64,000 nt of DNA from Gaeumannomyces sp. JS-464 (GCA_002197995.1 NGZR01000001.1:7812001-7876000), one strand, 5' to 3'; shown: positions 1-11,229, counted from the stretch's first letter. Translations and numbers: made by a program. The notes: generated by a model not told the origin, from the sequence alone.

Positions 1-1
1 C

Positions 2-1063
2 GGCTTCAACCTGAAGCTTGTCGCTGACAAGCGACCTTGGTGGGCTGAAGCCATTTCAACCGTCGCCTGGATCCTGAGGTATGGCATCTTTTCTAGCAGC
101 GGTGGCCATCCAGGCTCGTCGTACCGCTGGGTCGATCCGGCCGTGCTGCGCGAGGTCGACGCCGAGCTGAAGCTGTCGGCCCAGGGCCACCCGGCCCTCC
201 CCATTGTGAGCGAGGACGAGGAGCGCGTGGGAGGCCCGGGCATCGGCATAGGCATGGCAGGAATTGGCGGCACGGGAGGTATGGGCAGCATGGGCGGACA
301 CGAGGAGGACCTTGCGCCCGGCGGTGACTACGTCAAGCTATTGCTTCTTGCCAAGCCCTTCAGCCCAACCTTTCGCGAGAACTGGGAACTCTACCGGACA
401 GAGTATTGGGAACGCGAGAATGAGAGACGTGCCCTCATTGGCGTCAAGCTCAAGGAGCGCGACTGCCGCCTGAGAAAGGAGCGCGGTGGATGGCTGTGGT
501 GGCTGCCTTGGTACCGGGTGGTAGAGACCGGGCCGCCGGCTGGAGTCCATCACCTCCACCACCATCACCATCACCATCATCATTATCACCAGCTTGGCGG
601 TGAAAAAGGGTCGCTTGCATCGCGCCATGGGCTGGGGTCGGAGCTACGGGAGCACCGGCGGTCGCGCAGTGGCAGTGTACGCAGGGGCAGTATGTCGAAC
701 AGCAACACGCCATCGCGAAGTCCCACGCCGACGGTCGAGATAGACGAGGCAGTCGGTGGCGGTGGGAGCGGAGTGTCGCGCAGGGCCAGCACAGCCTCCA
801 ACGCGTCCGAGATACGGAGGAAGAAGAACCTGTCCACGTCTGGCTCTCAACGGTCGCAGAAGCGGCCCGAGTCAAGGTCCGTTACGCCAGAGATTCCGTC
901 GCCGCTCGCCAAGCAGGCCGCTGGCGGGAGTCCCGGCAAGGAGGCGACGCCGCTGGGTGGTGAGGAGGTGTGCGACAGGCCAGCAAGTCGTCTTCGCGAT
1001 CGCCGGCACCGTCAGTTTCATCCAGGGAGTAGCTCGCGTGCGGTGCATTGTTGGACAGACTAA
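2..1063 (+). CDS. Spo7-like protein, 3' part (5' end outside window)
   Basis: The frame is open from the first bases and ends at TAA 1061-1063, giving about 353 C-terminal residues. The start lies upstream of the window. Near residues 100-150 is a conserved-looking block, PFSPTFRENWELYRTEYWE, followed by ENERRALIGVKLKERDCRLR and a Trp-rich WLWWLPWYR. From knowledge of the family this resembles the C-terminal part of Spo7, the ER/nuclear-envelope regulatory subunit of the Nem1-Spo7 phosphatase that dephosphorylates lipin and controls lipid synthesis. The leading FNLKLV would then follow the second membrane segment. Downstream are a run of about nine histidines (near 556-591) and a long Ser/Arg/Pro-rich disordered tail. 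The last 35 residues look unlike conserved protein, so a small 3' intron or a shift near 960 is possible. The family call rests on motif memory only. Confidence 0.55.
   Translation, partial: GFNLKLVADKRPWWAEAISTVAWILRYGIFSSSGGHPGSSYRWVDPAVLREVDAELKLSAQGHPALPIVSEDEERVGGPGIGIGMAGIGGTGGMGSMGGHEEDLAPGGDYVKLLLLAKPFSPTFRENWELYRTEYWERENERRALIGVKLKERDCRLRKERGGWLWWLPWYRVVETGPPAGVHHLHHHHHHHHHYHQLGGEKGSLASRHGLGSELREHRRSRSGSVRRGSMSNSNTPSRSPTPTVEIDEAVGGGGSGVSRRASTASNASEIRRKKNLSTSGSQRSQKRPESRSVTPEIPSPLAKQAAGGSPGKEATPLGGEEVCDRPASRLRDRRHRQFHPGSSSRAVHCWTD
548..591 (+). repeat. CAC/CAT repeat coding for a poly-His tract
   Basis: An imperfect CAY triplet run inside the Spo7-like gene encodes HHLHHHHHHHHHYH. 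It is a trinucleotide microsatellite kept in frame. Nothing in the sequence shows a function. Confidence 0.8.
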
Positions 1064-2042
1064 GGTGTCAGGTATTTATTTGACGGTGATTATGCGATTG
1101 ATTTGGTCCCTATCAAGTCAAGCTTCAGCTTCTGCCTTGCCTCGTGCTTCTCCCCCGAGTAAATAATAGAGGCGCCCTTCTCAGTGTTCATCCGATGGCA
1201 TTGAACTTGCGAAAGCAACAGGCGAGCGAAATGTAAAGCGCCCAAGATGCCGCCGACATACGTCAGATGCTTGCAGCGATTCGCGACGAGTTTGTTGCTG
1301 CTCTGGACTTCAATTGGCCAGGTACAGTGGCGTTCCGAGGCTGCAGCCCAGTGCATGGACGCGGACCTTCGGTCCGACCCGAGAGATTTATATCGTATAT
1401 CAGGAGTATGATCTCGACTGCTGGACGAATTGAGGCGGGGGCTTCACCGGCTTGGGCATACAAAAGACGGGAACCAGTAGTTTTTGTCATGTCGTCTGCC
1501 GTTACCCGTCGATGGCTGCACTTGCCTCTCGGCGGGGAAGGAGAGAAAGCCACCACCCACGACGCGGTTGAAGAGCGAGCAACCGTTTTCCCTTGACTCC
1601 CCACTCTTCATCAATGCCATCAGTTTACGTGTTGTGTGCGGCGAAACCATAATAACCACACCTCAATTCAGTTCTCGAGTGGCTCTTCTACCCACAACAG
1701 TCGGTATTCGCACCCCAAGTAGGATCGCTCGGGAACAGTCCATTGAGCCAGCGACCGTGCTGGCGGGACGGCGCACGTAACACAAGCCATGCCATATTGA
1801 TCTCCAGTCCGCACGTCACTCACAAAGCGCTGCCTGCTGTCCGCTTAGACAACCGCCAGGGCCAAGTGGAACCGGCTGCCTGGTCAAGCTCATCTTTTCG
1901 TCCCCTCGCGTGCCCGTCAGAGGCTGCTACTTAACCCGGGCCGTGCAAATCGCGCCTGTTTTCGTTGCTATCCAATTGTCATCCACCTTTCTTGCACGAT
2001 TGTCCGCCTCGTTCAGACTGGTTCCACCTCGCGTCCACACCT
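1064..2042. other. Intergenic region without a supported gene
   Basis: This is the space between two genes on the + strand. It contains only short, mutually overlapping open frames with no recognisable motif. It must hold the 3' end of the Spo7-like transcript and the promoter and leader of the phosphatase-like gene. I see no clear TATA element. Confidence 0.6.
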
Positions 2043-3170
2043 ATGTTCACAAGCGCGTCGTCAATGGGCGCCGGCCGTGGGGCCACAAAGGACCACCAGC
2101 GTGGCATGCCGCACCTCGCCCCCGGCATCTCGGCGGCCGCTCCGTACGTGAGCCGCCCGCCCAGTCCGCCCTACATCTCCATCCCGGCCGTGGTAGGCCA
2201 CGGCAACTTCACCATGGTGCCGTCATATGACAACGTGGACCCGACGATGCTCGGCGCCGAGGACCTGCGCATCATCACGCAGAACCGCGCCCAGATGGCC
2301 GCCGATAGCACCATCAACTGGGACTACGACATGCGCCGAAACGCCCAGCCTATCCTCGACTTCCTCTATCTCGGTCCCTGGGGCGCCGCCAAGGATCTCG
2401 ACTTTTTGAGGCGCGAGCGCATAACCATGCTGCTAGCCGTGCGTGACAGCCGCATTGCTGAGATCCGCGCTATGAGCGTCGAGCGCACCGCCAAGGAGTT
2501 GGGAATCGTCGCCGACCACGTTGACGTCTCGGGGAACCAGGAGCTGATCCGCGTCTTCCCCGCCGTCGCCCGGAAGATAAACGACCACATGCTGGACATC
2601 TACCGCTCCCAGGCTGTCGTACCTACGCCGACCACAGCAGCACCAGCAGCAGCACCAACATTGGCCGCCGCGCCGGCTGACACCGTTGTCGCCCCCGGCC
2701 ATATTGCCATTGATAAGGCCAGCTTTCGCCGCGGCAAGGTCCTTGTCTTCTGCGAGAGCGGCAACAACCGCTCCGCCGCCCTCGTTGCCGCCTACATTAT
2801 GACCGTCTTCGGCGTTAACCTCGTCCGCGCCGTTCAGTTCGTCAACAGGCAGCGGTTCTGCACAAACTTTGACGAGGAGACCAAAGTCTGGCTTAGGGCC
2901 TACCAGGACATCCTCGAGGCCAGGCGCGCCGTCGCCAACCACCACCGTCAGGCCGCCGCAACCCTAGGTCCCCAAGAGCTCCGTCATACCCCCTCCAAGA
3001 GGTCCATCCAGGAGACCTACGACGAGACGGACGATGCCGAGATGGGCGACTCGGGCCAGGAATCGGGACCTGCGGCTGGCAAAGAAGACCCCAGCCACGA
3101 TCGAGAGCGCTACGTAGATCGTGCCTGCTTTGTACCATTCATCGACAATAGAGACAGCGAAATGACGTAG
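2043..3170 (+). CDS. Dual-specificity-phosphatase-like (STYX/DUSP family) protein
   Basis: A single-exon frame of 375 residues ends at TAG 3168-3170. An in-frame ATG at 1965 would add 26 residues that look like leader. I prefer ATG 2043 (MFTSASSMGAGRG). The signature is VLVFCESGNNRSAALVAAYI, a CX5R phosphate loop with Cys about residue 237 and Arg about 243, followed by a helix and the conserved-looking VNRQRFCTNF segment. The N-terminal part of the domain (from about residue 93, WDYDMRR..ILDFLYLGPW) matches the YLG opening of dual-specificity phosphatases. An Ala/Pro/Thr-rich insertion lies just before the loop, and the acidic C-terminal tail is disordered. The His that normally precedes the catalytic Cys is Phe, so activity may be weak or the protein may act as a phospho-binding pseudophosphatase. 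The substrate is unknown. The family call is fairly firm. Confidence 0.8.
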   Translation: MFTSASSMGAGRGATKDHQRGMPHLAPGISAAAPYVSRPPSPPYISIPAVVGHGNFTMVPSYDNVDPTMLGAEDLRIITQNRAQMAADSTINWDYDMRRNAQPILDFLYLGPWGAAKDLDFLRRERITMLLAVRDSRIAEIRAMSVERTAKELGIVADHVDVSGNQELIRVFPAVARKINDHMLDIYRSQAVVPTPTTAAPAAAPTLAAAPADTVVAPGHIAIDKASFRRGKVLVFCESGNNRSAALVAAYIMTVFGVNLVRAVQFVNRQRFCTNFDEETKVWLRAYQDILEARRAVANHHRQAAATLGPQELRHTPSKRSIQETYDETDDAEMGDSGQESGPAAGKEDPSHDRERYVDRACFVPFIDNRDSEMT

Positions 3171-4953
3171 TGGGGGCTATCTCCTGATCAATAGCTGCCA
3201 TGTTCATTCTTCTTCTTCCACTCTACCACCGTAAATACTTTTAATGCCTTGCCTTCTATTATTTCCGACTCGTTTGTTTCTTTTCTTGTTTTGATATCGC
3301 TATCCTTCATCGGTCTTTCTCTTCTTTTCCTTTTTTTCTTTCTTTCTTCCTAGCAGGCACGCGTTGATTACAGGACTTTGGCCACACGAGCAAACTCGCG
3401 TTTCCGGAGGCAGCAAAACAGGCGTTGGAGAAAGGTTATACCCGTGTTGTTATTCCAATGGCCTGTCTGGCATTCCAAGGATGGATTCTGGGCGCATGGG
3501 TCAATATCATAGTCATCATGGCCCTCCCGGGCTCTAGCTACGGGCTAGCCCTCATGAGTGGAGTACCACTCCGCTCAACATGAAGATACTCTATATAGCT
3601 TAACTGCCTACATGTTCCAGCGTTTTTCTCACTTTGACACGTTCTCTGTAGTTCAGAAGTGCTTACGGATAGAATAAATAAAGGCTTTACAGAGACACAA
3701 TGTCGTGATATCACCGCTCCCGTCTTCAGTGTTCACACACACCGGTCTTTGCAGACTCTGGCCTACTGGTGCCAACCTCAAGGTGAGCGGCAGGTGAGAG
3801 AGATCTGATATCCCGCATTCAACACGACCTGGGCACCTTTATGGACAATACCCCGGCAATCTCTATAGACCCACCCGGCACCTCTATTGACGCCAGCCAC
3901 ATACCAACAACCTCTATCGAAGGGATACCCCCGCCTGGCCATCCAATCTCCTCCCCCAGTCTCGGCATGACAGGTCATCTCGGTGGCGAGCTCCGAGCCC
4001 ACTCACCACCAATCATTGTTGCCGCAGAGTCTGGTTCTTGGTCAGCCCATGCAGATATCAGGGGGGCAGTTAGAACGACCCCCTCAAGCCACCCCGATGG
4101 GCCAATCAGCTTGCTGCCTACGGACCGACAATAGGATCACAACAATAGGAGCAAACGGCCTTTGCTCTTTTCCCAGCCTCCTCACACCCTTCTTGCTCGG
4201 AGGTCTAGCCCTGACTGAGGCTCTATATAAAGGCACCACCTGCACTCGCCCCCAGGACCGTTGAGTTCTCCTCTCCTCCTTAGCTTCGTCCATCTTCAAT
4301 CTTCGCCAGCATCTTGGTCCTTCTGCTGCCTTGATCGCATCGTCGAGCTTTGCTTCACTGCATCTAACCAGCGCGTCCTCGACCCTCTTGATTCTTCTCT
4401 CGGCCTTTGGTCTTCTACATCGAAAACTCCGTCGGCCTTTGGACCTTTCCGCAGCCCCTTGATCTTTTTTCGACCTCTCGTATTCTACTTCGGCGACTCT
4501 GTCAACCCTCCTGAATCCTCCCATGACCTGGAGATCCTATTTCCGATCTTTGGTCCTTCAGCTATCTCGATGATTCTGTCTGCCTCGGGGGTCCCTTTCT
4601 TGACCTTTGGTAGCTCGTCCACTCGACCTTTGATCTCCCCACCGACTCTTGATCAGCCTCTCGATTTCTAGTCCCTTTGCCTATTTTCGGTCTTCGCCTC
4701 CGACCGTTCTTTTCTTCCTTGTCAATCTTTGGCCCTGCCATCGATTTCAGTACCATCTCCGACCTCTGGATCTCTTCTAGGGCATTCGTTCCTTGGCATA
4801 TCTTGAATACCCCCATCGGCCCACTATCCCGCTACCCGACGCCTGGTCTACTTCCCGATCTTTCGTCTTCTCACCGGCCTTTAATTCCTCGACATATCGC
4901 TTCTCCCACACCAGCGGGTCCGTCTGCGATAGTTGCCTGAGGAACTGGTCATC
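3171..4953. other. Intergenic region and long pyrimidine-rich leader
   Basis: No gene is supported here. From about 3210 to 3350 the DNA is T/C-rich, as expected for a 3' untranslated region. From about 4260 to 4950 it is rich in CT, with irregular repeats of a TTTGG-containing unit (near 4404, 4435, 4549, 4603 and 4723). It is open in one frame (4261-4671) without resembling a protein. It is best read as the 5' leader of the gene starting at 4954. Confidence 0.55.
4224..4231 (+). promoter_or_regulatory. TATA-box-like element
   Basis: TATATAAA stands alone in GC-rich surroundings, about 30 bases before a CT-rich stretch and about 720 bases before the ATG at 4954. If it is used, the transcript has a leader near 700 nucleotides. 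This is inference from motif and position. Confidence 0.4.
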
Positions 4954-7048
4954 ATGTCTGGCCAACGGAGCCTTCGAGAAGCCGCCAGGCAGCGCCTGAC
5001 GAGCACATACGAGGAACCCGAGGACATGGTCGACATACGCCCAGCCTTTGTGCACCAGGACGTTCCATTCAATCAGGCCCTCAGCCTGCTCCTGTCCAAG
5101 CGGTCTCTCCCCCTCGACGACGACAGCCGCACGCCGTACAGCACCATGGCCGAGCTTTGCGGCGCAGGCCGTGCTGTCCTCAACAGCGAAGACCCGCTCC
5201 CGATGCTGGATCCGCGCGCGACCCCGCCGTACGAGCTAGACGAGAGCCGTGGCGAGGAGCGCCATCAACTTCCTGGCTTGACGAGTCGAGACAAGAGCGC
5301 CTAGGTGGCGGGCTTTTTCGCAAAGTGCAAGGCGCAAATGGAGACGGAGTGGAGGATGTACGCGATGGGCCGCGAGAACGAGTATTACAAGCAGCAGGAG
5401 GCTATCGCCACCAACGATGGGACGACGCCTCCCGCGGACGCTCCCGAGGATCGTCAGGATGCAGTCCCAACGCCTGGCAGTCAGCGGCCTACGTCTAACG
5501 GCGCGCCTAAGCCTACTAAGAATGGAACCTCCGCCGAGAATAAGAGCTCCAAGAAGAAGAAAGGCGTGGTCGGAGCTCTAGCGATCTCCGACAGCGAGGT
5601 TGAGGCTCGCCCCCTCGAAAAGGTATGGACTTACCATCTTATAACTCCTGTCCGACTAGATGATTTCCAGGGAAACACCAGACCCATGTCTTTGGCACTC
5701 TGAAATATCCCGGTGATGACCTAGGCGCTAACCAGCCCTGTACCATATCGTGCTAGGGCGGGGGAAAGCGCTCGGAGCTCTACCTTGGGACGAAGCAGTG
5801 GAACGACCTCCCAGCGGGCATCCAGCTGGCCGTCATGAAGGTCCTGAGCCTCTCAGTCCGCAGCCTCAAGCAAGTCGCGACGCTGCTGGATCTCAGCTTT
5901 GTTGAAGTGCAGGCGTTCGAGAGCCTGTACATGCGGGAGCATAAGAAAGTCGCACTATACGTAAAGGCAATCAACAGCAGACTCCGTCGTGCCGACCAGC
6001 TGAGGCGGGCCGGAAAGGCGAGCAAGGCGCAAGAGATCCAGAATGAGAAAGTCCCCGGGCCAAAGCTGGCCATCCACGGCAATACGCAGAGAGCTGTGCA
6101 CTGGGGCCAGATGTACCTCTGCTTCATGGGACTCAAAGATCTCAGTCCCGGTCTCCAGGCCTACAAGACCACGCGCAGGGAGAATACCATGTTCGAGATC
6201 TCGTTCGAGGACATGGGTGAGGTCGGCCTTGAGCCATTCACCTTCGAGCTCGACTTCAACCGCCGAGTCGCCCTGGAGAAGGACATGCTCATAAGACTCG
6301 CTGCCCCCGACAAGAGCCTCCTGAACGCCGAAGCCAGGATCCGCGACGGCAGAAAGACCGGGCGGGTTGTCCCGCGCCTGCCTAAGCCCGCCAGCGGCCA
6401 GCAAAGCGATCCCGGGGCGCGGCGCGACCGCCCGCAGCTTAAAGACAAGCCCGCAGGCGTGGTGCTCACCCTCCCCAGCGGCCCGGCCAGAAGCCATCGG
6501 CCGGGATGAGGCCGAAAATCCCCAAGCCACAGACCGCTGCGCGGCCCATGGCGCGACCCATTGCACGGCCCAGGCCCAAGACCCCGTCGCCCTTGGGTGA
6601 AGGATCGATCGGGCCAGGATTCGACCTGCCCGTCGACCAGATGTTCGAGTCGCTGCCGGCAAAGGGCCAGCAAGACCAGAGGAGGGCGGCTCCGAAGGCA
6701 TCCGTTCCCGTCATCACCATCGACGAGGGGACGAGCGACGATGGAGAATACAAGGAGCCGGAGGATAGGGGCAAGTCGGACGACGATGACGAGTATGTGC
6801 CAGGATCTGCGTCGGTGAAGAAGAAGTCCCTCTTGAAAGTTCCTCCCACCTCAACCAAGAGGAAGCAGACGGACCACCCCAAGAACGTCGGCGGCTCGAG
6901 CAGCAACGGCGGCCCGATCAAGAGGAAAGCCTCAGATCTGAACAGCCCCTCGCCCAAGAGGCCCCGCTCGGACGGACCGTCTCAAGGCGCCGCGGGTGTT
7001 GCCAGGCCGAAGCCGACGATCGTGCTGAAGGGTGCGAATAGGCCCTAG
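4954..7048 (+). CDS. Unrecognised protein with basic, disordered C-terminus (two exons, frame breaks)
   Basis: The model is exon 4954-5622, intron 5623-5756 (GTATGG..TAG, branch GCTAAC near 5728, phase 0) and exon 5757-7048. With three single-base corrections it gives about 653 residues. The breaks are as follows. TAG at 5302-5304 interrupts frame 1, but the other frame reads WLDESRQERLGG across 5274-5309 and rejoins FFAKCKAQMETEW if one G of 5310-5312 is dropped. A further shift of one base near 6483 joins the central domain to the tail. The central part (from 5757) has a folded look: LPAGIQLAVMKVLSLS, then VHWGQMYLCFMGLKDL and FTFELDFNRRVALEKDM. The tail is Pro/Lys/Arg-rich with acidic patches and KRK-type stretches, suggesting a nuclear protein. 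I do not recognise the family and assign no function. Confidence 0.7.
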
Positions 7049-8066
7049 ATGCGCAGCGCCCTGCGGGACGATGTGTGTTTTGGTGTCCCTGGAATTGGGG
7101 TCTCTTGAGGGCCATGGTTGCGACAGGGATGGGGAAGCCGCTGTGCTTCAGTCGTACCCAACGGGGATCGGGCCATCAGTACTGTGCCTTTTCTATGGTT
7201 GATGATATGTTGGATAAGAGATACCGTGGGAACGAGAGAAAGGGAAAAAAAAAAAAGATCATTAAAAGGGGGGAAGCTAAAGAAGTCAGGGGAGCGTTTG
7301 GTTATGGATGACCAGTGAGAAATTTTGGCCCATTGATGATGGATGAGGCGGCCAGGCAGTCCGGTGATGCAATTTCGGATTACTTCCAGACGAAAGAGGT
7401 GCGGTTTGGGGAGGATTCGAGTTCACCAGTGCACTTGATCAGGAAACAAGTCATCATGAAGCAGATATCTGAGATTCTTCCAGCATAGAGGGTATTATTC
7501 TATAGGCAAAGGAACGGATGCTTCCTCGATTTGCACATTGATTTCGACCATACCTGACCTCAGGGGTGACACTGAATTACTTGGTGGCCCCCTAAACCCA
7601 GCCACAGTCTGAATCAGTGCTAGCACGGGGACTCGCGTCTCACCGCCACAGCCTCTTGGCTCGTTGGAGCAAGCTGAGCCTGTTCCTACCAATTGAGCTC
7701 CCCACTGACGGCGTCGGCCCGACCTCCATCGTCATCTGCGCTTGTTATTGTTGTCCGCAAGCACTGCCTGTTCCAGGGACGAGAGAACAGAAGAGAAAAG
7801 ACACAGGCTGAGCCGAACTGCCGAACCACCGAACCAGCCCCCTGCCTCCCGCATCCGAACCCAAGCGCAACACGAAGGAGAAGGCCACGACGCTCAGCGA
7901 GGGCAGCCGGCCCGTGAGACCTTCGTCCCACCCCCACCCGAGCCGGGCTCGTTCCCTAGACGCAACGCAGCACGTTTAGCAGACAAAAGCAAGCGACTGT
8001 GACGACGAAGGAAGCGCCGACAAGCAGACAAAGGCCGGGATCTACTCGGCTCAGGCCAACGAAACA
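7049..8066. other. Intergenic region upstream of END3
   Basis: This holds the 3' end of the preceding gene (A-rich near 7243-7270) and the leader and promoter of END3. Short open frames on both strands overlap one another and show no motif. Confidence 0.6.
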
Positions 8067-9461
8067 ATGGCGCCGCGCATCGAGCCACAGGAGATCGAGA
8101 CGTATTGGAACATCTTCAGCAACAGGACAAACGGCTCAAAGTACCTCACGGGCGAGCAGGCGGCGCCGGTGCTCAAGAACTCGGGCCTGCGCGATGACCA
8201 GCTTGAGAGGGTGTGGGACCTGGCCGACGTCGACAACGATGGCAACCTCGACTTTGAGGAGTTCTGCGTCGCCATGCGCGTCATATTTGACATCCTCAAC
8301 GGCGTACGTTTCTTCGTCCTTCGCTGTTCTTTCCTATGAAAACGAAGTAGGCTTCATCTATTAACGGCTGAACCTCAGGAATACAATGACGTCCCCACCA
8401 CCCTCCCAGACTGGCTCGTGCCCGAGTCCAAGGCGCATCTCGTCCAAGCAAACCGGGCCCTGACCGGGAAACAAGTACAGTTTGAGCAGGTGGACGACGA
8501 TCCGGACTCTCCCGGCCTCAAGGACGGCTTCGACTGGTACATGAGCCCCGCCGACAAGTCTAAATACGAATCTATATATCAAGAGAACAGGAACATGCGG
8601 GGAGAAGTCTCGTGTAAGTCCGATGCCATCTACTATCGGAATATCTAAAGGACGCAACGCGCGTCCAGCGCTGGGACTCTTCGCTGACCCGTAACCCTTC
8701 GCCCCCCGCCAACAGTTGGCGCGCTAGAAGACCTCTACGAGTCACTCGACGTACCCGACACGGACATCAGGTCGGCCTGGAATCTCATCAACCCCTCGGC
8801 CGGCTCATCAATCAGTAAGGATGCCTGCCTGGCCTTCCTGCACATACTCAACTACCGCCACGAGGGCTACCGGATCCCGCGGACCGTGCCGCCGTCGCTG
8901 CGCGCCTCGTTCGAGCGCAACCAGATCGACTACCAGGTCGACAAGCAGCGCACCACGGGCGCCGGCAACGCTGCCGCCGCCTCGCGCTGGGCCACAAAGG
9001 CCGACGACTCCACCTCGACGGGCCGCAAGGCCAAGTTCGGTGACCAGTACCTAACCCGCCTTGGTCGCGGCAACTTCAAGGCGACCGGCACAGACTTTGG
9101 GGCGGCCCAGAAGGACTCGGAGTGGGAGGAGGTCCGGCTCAAGCGCCAGCTGGCCGAGCTTGACGCCAAGATGGACAAGGTGGAGGCCGAGGCAGCGCGC
9201 CGCCGCGGTGGGCAGCGCGACTCCAAGCCGGCCCTCGTCAAGCGCGAGCTGGAGCAGCTGCTCGACTACAAGCGCAGGCAACTGCGCGACATCGAGACGG
9301 GCAAGGCGGACGGCTCTGGGGGCGCCAGCCTCAAGAGCATCCAGGAAGACCTGCAGACGGTGCGCGAGCAGGTCGACGGGCTCGGCGCCCATCTGCGGTC
9401 CCGCCAACAGGTCCTCGAGGATCTCCGTCGCCAAATCGAGGACGAAAAGGCTGGCAGGTGA
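8067..9461 (+). CDS. END3: End3, EH-domain actin-cytoskeleton/endocytosis protein
   Basis: Exons are 8067-8303, 8379-8613 and 8716-9461, joined by introns with GTACGT..CAG and GTAAGT..CAG borders. The spliced frame is clean and gives 405 residues. An N-terminal EH domain spans about residues 8-95 with a canonical calcium-binding EF-hand loop, [12 protein letters not shown] (residues 54-65). A second, degenerate EH-like domain follows at about 130-230 ([26 protein letters not shown]), and the C-terminal 120 residues are charged and heptad-like (coiled coil). From family knowledge End3 works with Pan1 and Sla1 at cortical actin patches during endocytosis. The length is a little above the yeast protein (about 349), as usual in filamentous fungi. 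No frame breaks are seen. Confidence 0.95.
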
Positions 9462-9936
9462 ACTGACGACGATTAGAAATGTTTGTTTTTCTTCAATCTT
9501 TTTATTCCTTCGCTACTTACTACAATTAGTTTCGTTCAAATTCTAGCTTTTCCTTGTGCCGGTGGCTGCATTTTGCCAGGTTTGTGGAAGCCCATATTCC
9601 ATTTGTTCAATGTTGGAATAGCTGGATGCGTTGACGAGGCTGTGTATATCCTGATTGTTTTTCGATTTTCTTCAATTTTCGTCGCACTGGGGGGACTACA
9701 GGCGAGTCGATACTGTTCGAACAGTGATATATTTTTCCTTCAGCTACCTACTAAAATCCTGGGATGACAGCCGTGCTCGATGGCGAGTATTAGGGTATAT
9801 ATAATTCCATCTCCTCCGACTGCTTCCTCTTTCTGACCCCTAATTGGGGGGTGTTTGCGCAACCTTATCCAGACAAAACAGAAACAAGCCGAGAGGGCTC
9901 GGGGAGGGAAAAAAGCGATCAGGCGATTTCTCCGCT

Positions 9937-11229
9937 TCAAGCAACGCTTCCATCAACATAGTTCTTGACCATCTGCAGAGCAAGCGTGCGGCCCTTGGCC
10001 ATCCAGACCATGAACGAGAGCATCTTGATGGAGCCCATCCTGCCGACACCCCTGCTACGGCCAGTGGCCACGGCAAATATGTCCATGGGCAGGAGCTTGA
10101 CGACGGCGGGCACCTTGCCGTCAAGGGCAGCGACAACGTTCTTGCCAACACCGGCAGCCTGGTATCGACAGGTTAGCGAATAAACCGACACATCAACGAG
10201 GGATGATTCATCCACGTACCTGCTTCTGGGTAATCATGAAACCAGCACGGGGCTTGGACACAATATCGCCGGCGGCCCACACGCCCTCGGCGTCCTTGAC
10301 GGCGTAGAACTCGTTGACCTCGACGTACTTCTTGTCGTTGAGGTACTTGGCATCGACAAACTCCGAGTTTGGCACCAGGCCCATGGTGGGCAGGTACAGG
10401 TCGGTCAGGATGGGCTCGGCGGCGCCCTCGAGCGTGACCTCGGTCTTGCCGCCCTCGGCCTGCTGCTGCGCCGACGCGACCCGGGCCTCGGTCCGGACCT
10501 TGACGTTGAGCTTTGCCAGCTCCGCGGCGGCCGCGCTGGCGACCGAGTCGCCGCCCAGCAGCCGCTTGTCGCCGGTGATGAGGACAATCTCCTTTGTCTT
10601 GCCGAACTCGAACCCGAGCTCGGCCGCGACCTCGACGCCCGTGGAGCCGCCGCCGGCGACGACGATGTGCGAGGCGGCGGCCACGCGCTCGGCGGTCGAG
10701 TGCAGCGTCTCCACGACGTCCTCGTACGAGCCCGCCGCCTTCCAGGGCACGGCGACGTCGCCGGCGCACCGGGCTCCCGTGGCCAGGACGAGCTGGTCGT
10801 ATGTCAGGGTGCGCGAGGCGCCGCCGTCAATGACGACGACGGTGACCGTCTTGGCGGCGAAGTCGGTCGCCTCGGCGCTGCCGACGATCAGCTCGTAGCG
10901 CTCGGCCGGGTACCGCGACAGCGCCGTCGACAGGGGCTGGAGCAGCTGCTCGTCCTTGATCTGGCCGGGCACGATGGCGCGAACCGAGGCCATGTTCCAG
11001 TAGAAGTGACTGTTCTACACTTAGGTGTCAGGACGGTGTGTGTGTGTGTGTGTGTGTGTGTGTAAGTGGTGGCCCACGTGATATCCACGTGGTTTTCTGC
11101 TGACGGCCTTACCTTGGATACGAGGATGACCTTTGCGGTCTTGTGGCTCTTCAAGACATGGTGGGCAATGTGCAGGCCGGCGTAGGCACCCGCCCAGGAT
11201 GACGAGGTCTTGTTCTCGCCAGCGCTCAT
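9937..11229 (-). CDS. AIF/FSP1 (AMID)-like FAD-dependent NAD(P)H oxidoreductase
   Basis: Minus-strand exons are 11113-11229, 10220-11014 and 9937-10158, with GTAAGG..TAG and GTACGT..CAG introns, giving about 377 residues. Exon 2 carries the NAD-binding Rossmann motif VVAGGGSTGVEVAAELG (about residues 158-175), LVLATGA, and the flavin-site signature VWAAGDIV (about 285-291). In exon 1 the FAD motif reads as nonsense (TSSSWAGAYAG). Restoring one base between 11208 and 11209 and removing one C of 11189-11191 gives DLVILGGAYAGLHIA, the expected dinucleotide-binding start, so a compensating pair of indels is likely. Relatives are apoptosis-inducing-factor-like and ferroptosis-suppressor-like NADH:quinone oxidoreductases at mitochondrial or other membranes. 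No N-terminal targeting segment is obvious. It is convergent with END3, with about 475 bases between the stops. Confidence 0.88.
11036..11063. repeat. (GT)n microsatellite in intron 1 of the oxidoreductase gene
   Basis: About 14 perfect GT units lie inside the first intron of the minus-strand gene. Confidence 0.9.

Noticed and set aside
3550..3575. Short palindrome GGAGTACCACTCC, with a similar one near 21256
   Set aside because: Two short imperfectly shared palindromes in 64 kb are not beyond chance, and no context links them.
5302..5304. Programmed readthrough of TAG
   Set aside because: The flanking conserved-like peptide continues in another frame across the stop, so indels explain it better than recoding.
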